Of a stretch of 64,000 bases of DNA, positions 61,843 to 64,000 are shown piece by piece. Numbering within the stretch: position 1 is the stretch's first letter; each line of letters opens with the position of its first letter. The stretch comes from Corella eumyota. Its lineage: Eukaryota; Chordata; Ascidiacea; Phlebobranchia; Corellidae. Under the pieces are notes generated by a model. That model was given only the letters and a program-made list of their open reading frames with translations, was not told the origin of the DNA and searched no databases. The position numbers and the translations under genes were made by a program. The DNA is taken from NCBI GenBank assembly GCA_963082875.1, contig OY720101.1, positions 4,464,001 to 4,528,000 of the forward strand. Reading direction: 5' to 3'.

Positions 61843-64000
61843 AAGATCGTAATCGACAGAATAGAATCACAACTGACGGAATAAGATCACAGCCGACGAA
61901 ATAAGATCACGACCGACGGAATAAGATCACAACCGTCGAAATAAGATCACAACCGACGGAATAAGATCACAACCGACGGAATAGTATCACAACCGACGGA
62001 ATAAGATCACAACCGTCGAAATAAGATCACAACCGACGGAATAAGATCACAACCGACGGAATAAGATCACAACCGACGGAATAAGATCACAACCGACGGA
62101 ATAAGATCACAACCGTCGAAATAAGATCACAACCGACGGAATAAGATCACAACCGACGGAATAAGATCACAACCGACGGAATAAGATCACAATCGTCGGA
62201 ATAAGATCAAAACCGTCGAAATAAGACCACAACCGACGGAATAGGATCACAACCGACGGAATAAGATCACAACCGACGGAATAGGATCACAATCGTCGGA
62301 ATAAGATCAAAACCAACAGAATAAGATCACAACCGACGGAATAAGATCACAACCGACGGAATAAGATCAAAACCGTCGGAATAAGATCAAAACCGTCGAA
62401 ATATGATCACAATCGACGGAATAAGATCACAACCGACGAAATAGGATCACAATCGTCGAAATAAGATCAAAACCAACAGAATAAGATCACAACCGACGGA
62501 ATAAGATCACAATCGACGAAATAGGATCACAATCATCGGAATAAGATCAAAACCGTCGAAATAAGATCACAACCGACGGAATAAGATCACAACCGACGGA
62601 ATAAGATCACAACCGACGGAATAGAATCACAACCAACGGAATAAGATCACAATCGTCGGAAGAAGATCAAAACCGAGGGAATAAGATCACAACCGACGGA
62701 ATAGGATCACAACCGACGGAATAAGATCACAATCGTCGGAAGAAGATCAAAACCGACGGAATAAGATCACAACCGACGGAATAAGATCACAACCGACGGA
62801 ATAGGATCACAATCGTCGGAATAAGATCAAAACCAACAGAATAAGATCACAACCGACGGAATAAGATCACAACCGACGGAATAAGATCACAACCGTCGAA
62901 ATAAGATCAAAACCGACGGAATAAGATCACAACCGACGGAATAGGATCAAAACCGTCAAAATAAGACCACAACCGACGGAATAGGATCACAACCGACGGA
63001 ATAAGATCACAACCGACGGAATAGGATCACAATCGTCGGAAGAAGATCAAAACCAACAGAATAAGATCACAACCGACGGAATAAGATCACAACCGACGGA
63101 ATAAGATCAAAACCGTCGGAATAAGATCAAAACCGTCGAAATAAGATCACAATCGACGGAATAAGATCACAACCGACGAAATAGGATCACAATCGTCGAA
63201 ATAAGATCAAAACCAACAGAATAAGATCACAACCGACGGAATAAGATCACAATCGACGAAATAGGATCACAATCATCGGAATAAGATCAAAACCGTCGAA
63301 ATAAGATCACAACCGACGGAATAAGATCACAACCGACGGAATAAGATCACAACCGACGGAATAGAATCACAACCGACGGAATAAGATCACAATCGTCGGA
63401 AGAAGATCAAAACCGACGGAATAAGATCACAACCGACGGAATAGGATCACAACCGACAGAATAAGATCACAATCGTCGGAAGAAGATCAAAACCGACGGA
63501 ATAAGATCACAACCGACGGAATAGGATCACAACCGACGGAATAAGATCACAATCGTCGGAAGAAGATCAAAACCGACGGAATAAGATCACAACCGACGGA
63601 ATAGGATCACAACCGACGGAATAAGATCACAATCGTCGGAAGAAGATCAAAACCGTCGAAATAAGATCAAAACCGTCGAAATAAGATCACAACCGACGGA
63701 ATAAGTTCACAACTGACGGAATAGGATTACAACCGACGGAATAGGATCACAACCGACGGAATAAGATCACAACCGACGGAATAGAATCACAACCGACGGA
63801 ATAAGATGACAATCGTCGGAAGAAGATCAAAACCGACGGAATAAGATCACAACCGACGGAATAGGATCACAACCGACGGAATAAGATCACAATCGTCGGA
63901 AGAAGATCAAAACCGACGGAATAAGATCACAACCGACGGAATAGGATCACAACCGACGGAATAAGATCACAATCGTCGGAAGAAGATCAAAACCGACGGA
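59458..64000. repeat. 20-bp minisatellite, both orientations, running off the window
   Basis: The unit is close to AAGATCACAACCGACGGAAT (20 bp) with frequent CGTCG, CAATC and AAAACC variants. Forward-oriented arrays occupy 59458-59875, 60640-61075 and 61842-64000; reverse-oriented arrays occupy about 60038-60365 and 61240-61567. Within the last array there are higher-order periods: 740 bp (62281 and 63021 onward) and 80 bp near the end (63441, 63521, 63601, then 63861, 63941). No gene is present. Confidence 0.95.

Noticed and set aside
59458-64000. CRISPR-like regular repeats
   Set aside because: The 20-bp units are directly adjacent with no unique spacers, and the DNA is animal, so this is a minisatellite.
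1-64000. Retroviral, LTR, Polinton or other capsid-bearing elements
   Set aside because: I looked for long terminal repeats and for reverse transcriptase, integrase, polymerase or capsid-like stretches and saw none. The large repeats are non-coding DNA elements and satellites.

Overview
The window is AT-rich (roughly three quarters A+T) invertebrate animal DNA with short introns, immunoglobulin-type receptor genes, a tRNA-derived SINE, many fold-back elements and long satellite arrays. No bacterial features are present. The mix of V-like Ig, sushi and Ig domains with tyrosine tails, plus the SINE, makes a tunicate my best guess. A cnidarian or other marine invertebrate cannot be excluded from sequence alone.

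The backbone is a segmental duplication. Block A (1-32220) and block B (40441-59205) carry the same two genes, all on the minus strand. Gene 1 (A1 3236-8848; B1 43680-50917) has 15 exons: signal peptide, V-like Ig exon, sushi exon, two Ig domains each split over two exons, a transmembrane segment, and a lysine-rich tail of exon-encoded repeats with NPLY and YAxV tyrosines. Gene 2 (A2 24410-28199; B2 53347-57261) has 13 exons and nearly the same first three ectodomains, but a diverged second Ig domain, a different membrane segment and a short tail with three YxN tyrosines. A1, B1 and A2 read open from ATG to stop (654, 651 and 515 residues). B2 is damaged and is probably a pseudogene or encodes a soluble fragment.

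The pair looks like paired receptors: a shared ligand-binding face with two different signalling tails. In the V-like and sushi exons, A1 resembles A2 and B1 resembles B2, although the flanks, signal peptides and tails pair A1 with B1 and A2 with B2. This suggests gene conversion inside each block.

Between gene 1 and gene 2 in block A lies about 13.2 kb of AT-rich repeat (9222-22413) that block B lacks. It contains 14 copies of one conserved 3' end (sub-terminal inverted repeat, hairpin, CTAG) and looks like stacked Helitron/Helentron-like elements. Other elements with an empty counterpart in the other block are a SINE (28819-29103), a fold-back element (29270-31060), a TIR element in B1 intron 3 (48181-49745) and two short snapback hairpins.

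The 8.2 kb between the blocks (32221-40440) holds a minisatellite, a nested fold-back element (32941-34735), a possible small plus-strand secreted-peptide gene, and otherwise nothing I recognise. The right end (59458-64000, running out of the window) is a 20-bp minisatellite in both orientations with a nearly exact 1202-bp higher-order repeat. I saw no recognisable retrovirus, LTR or Polinton coding sequence.
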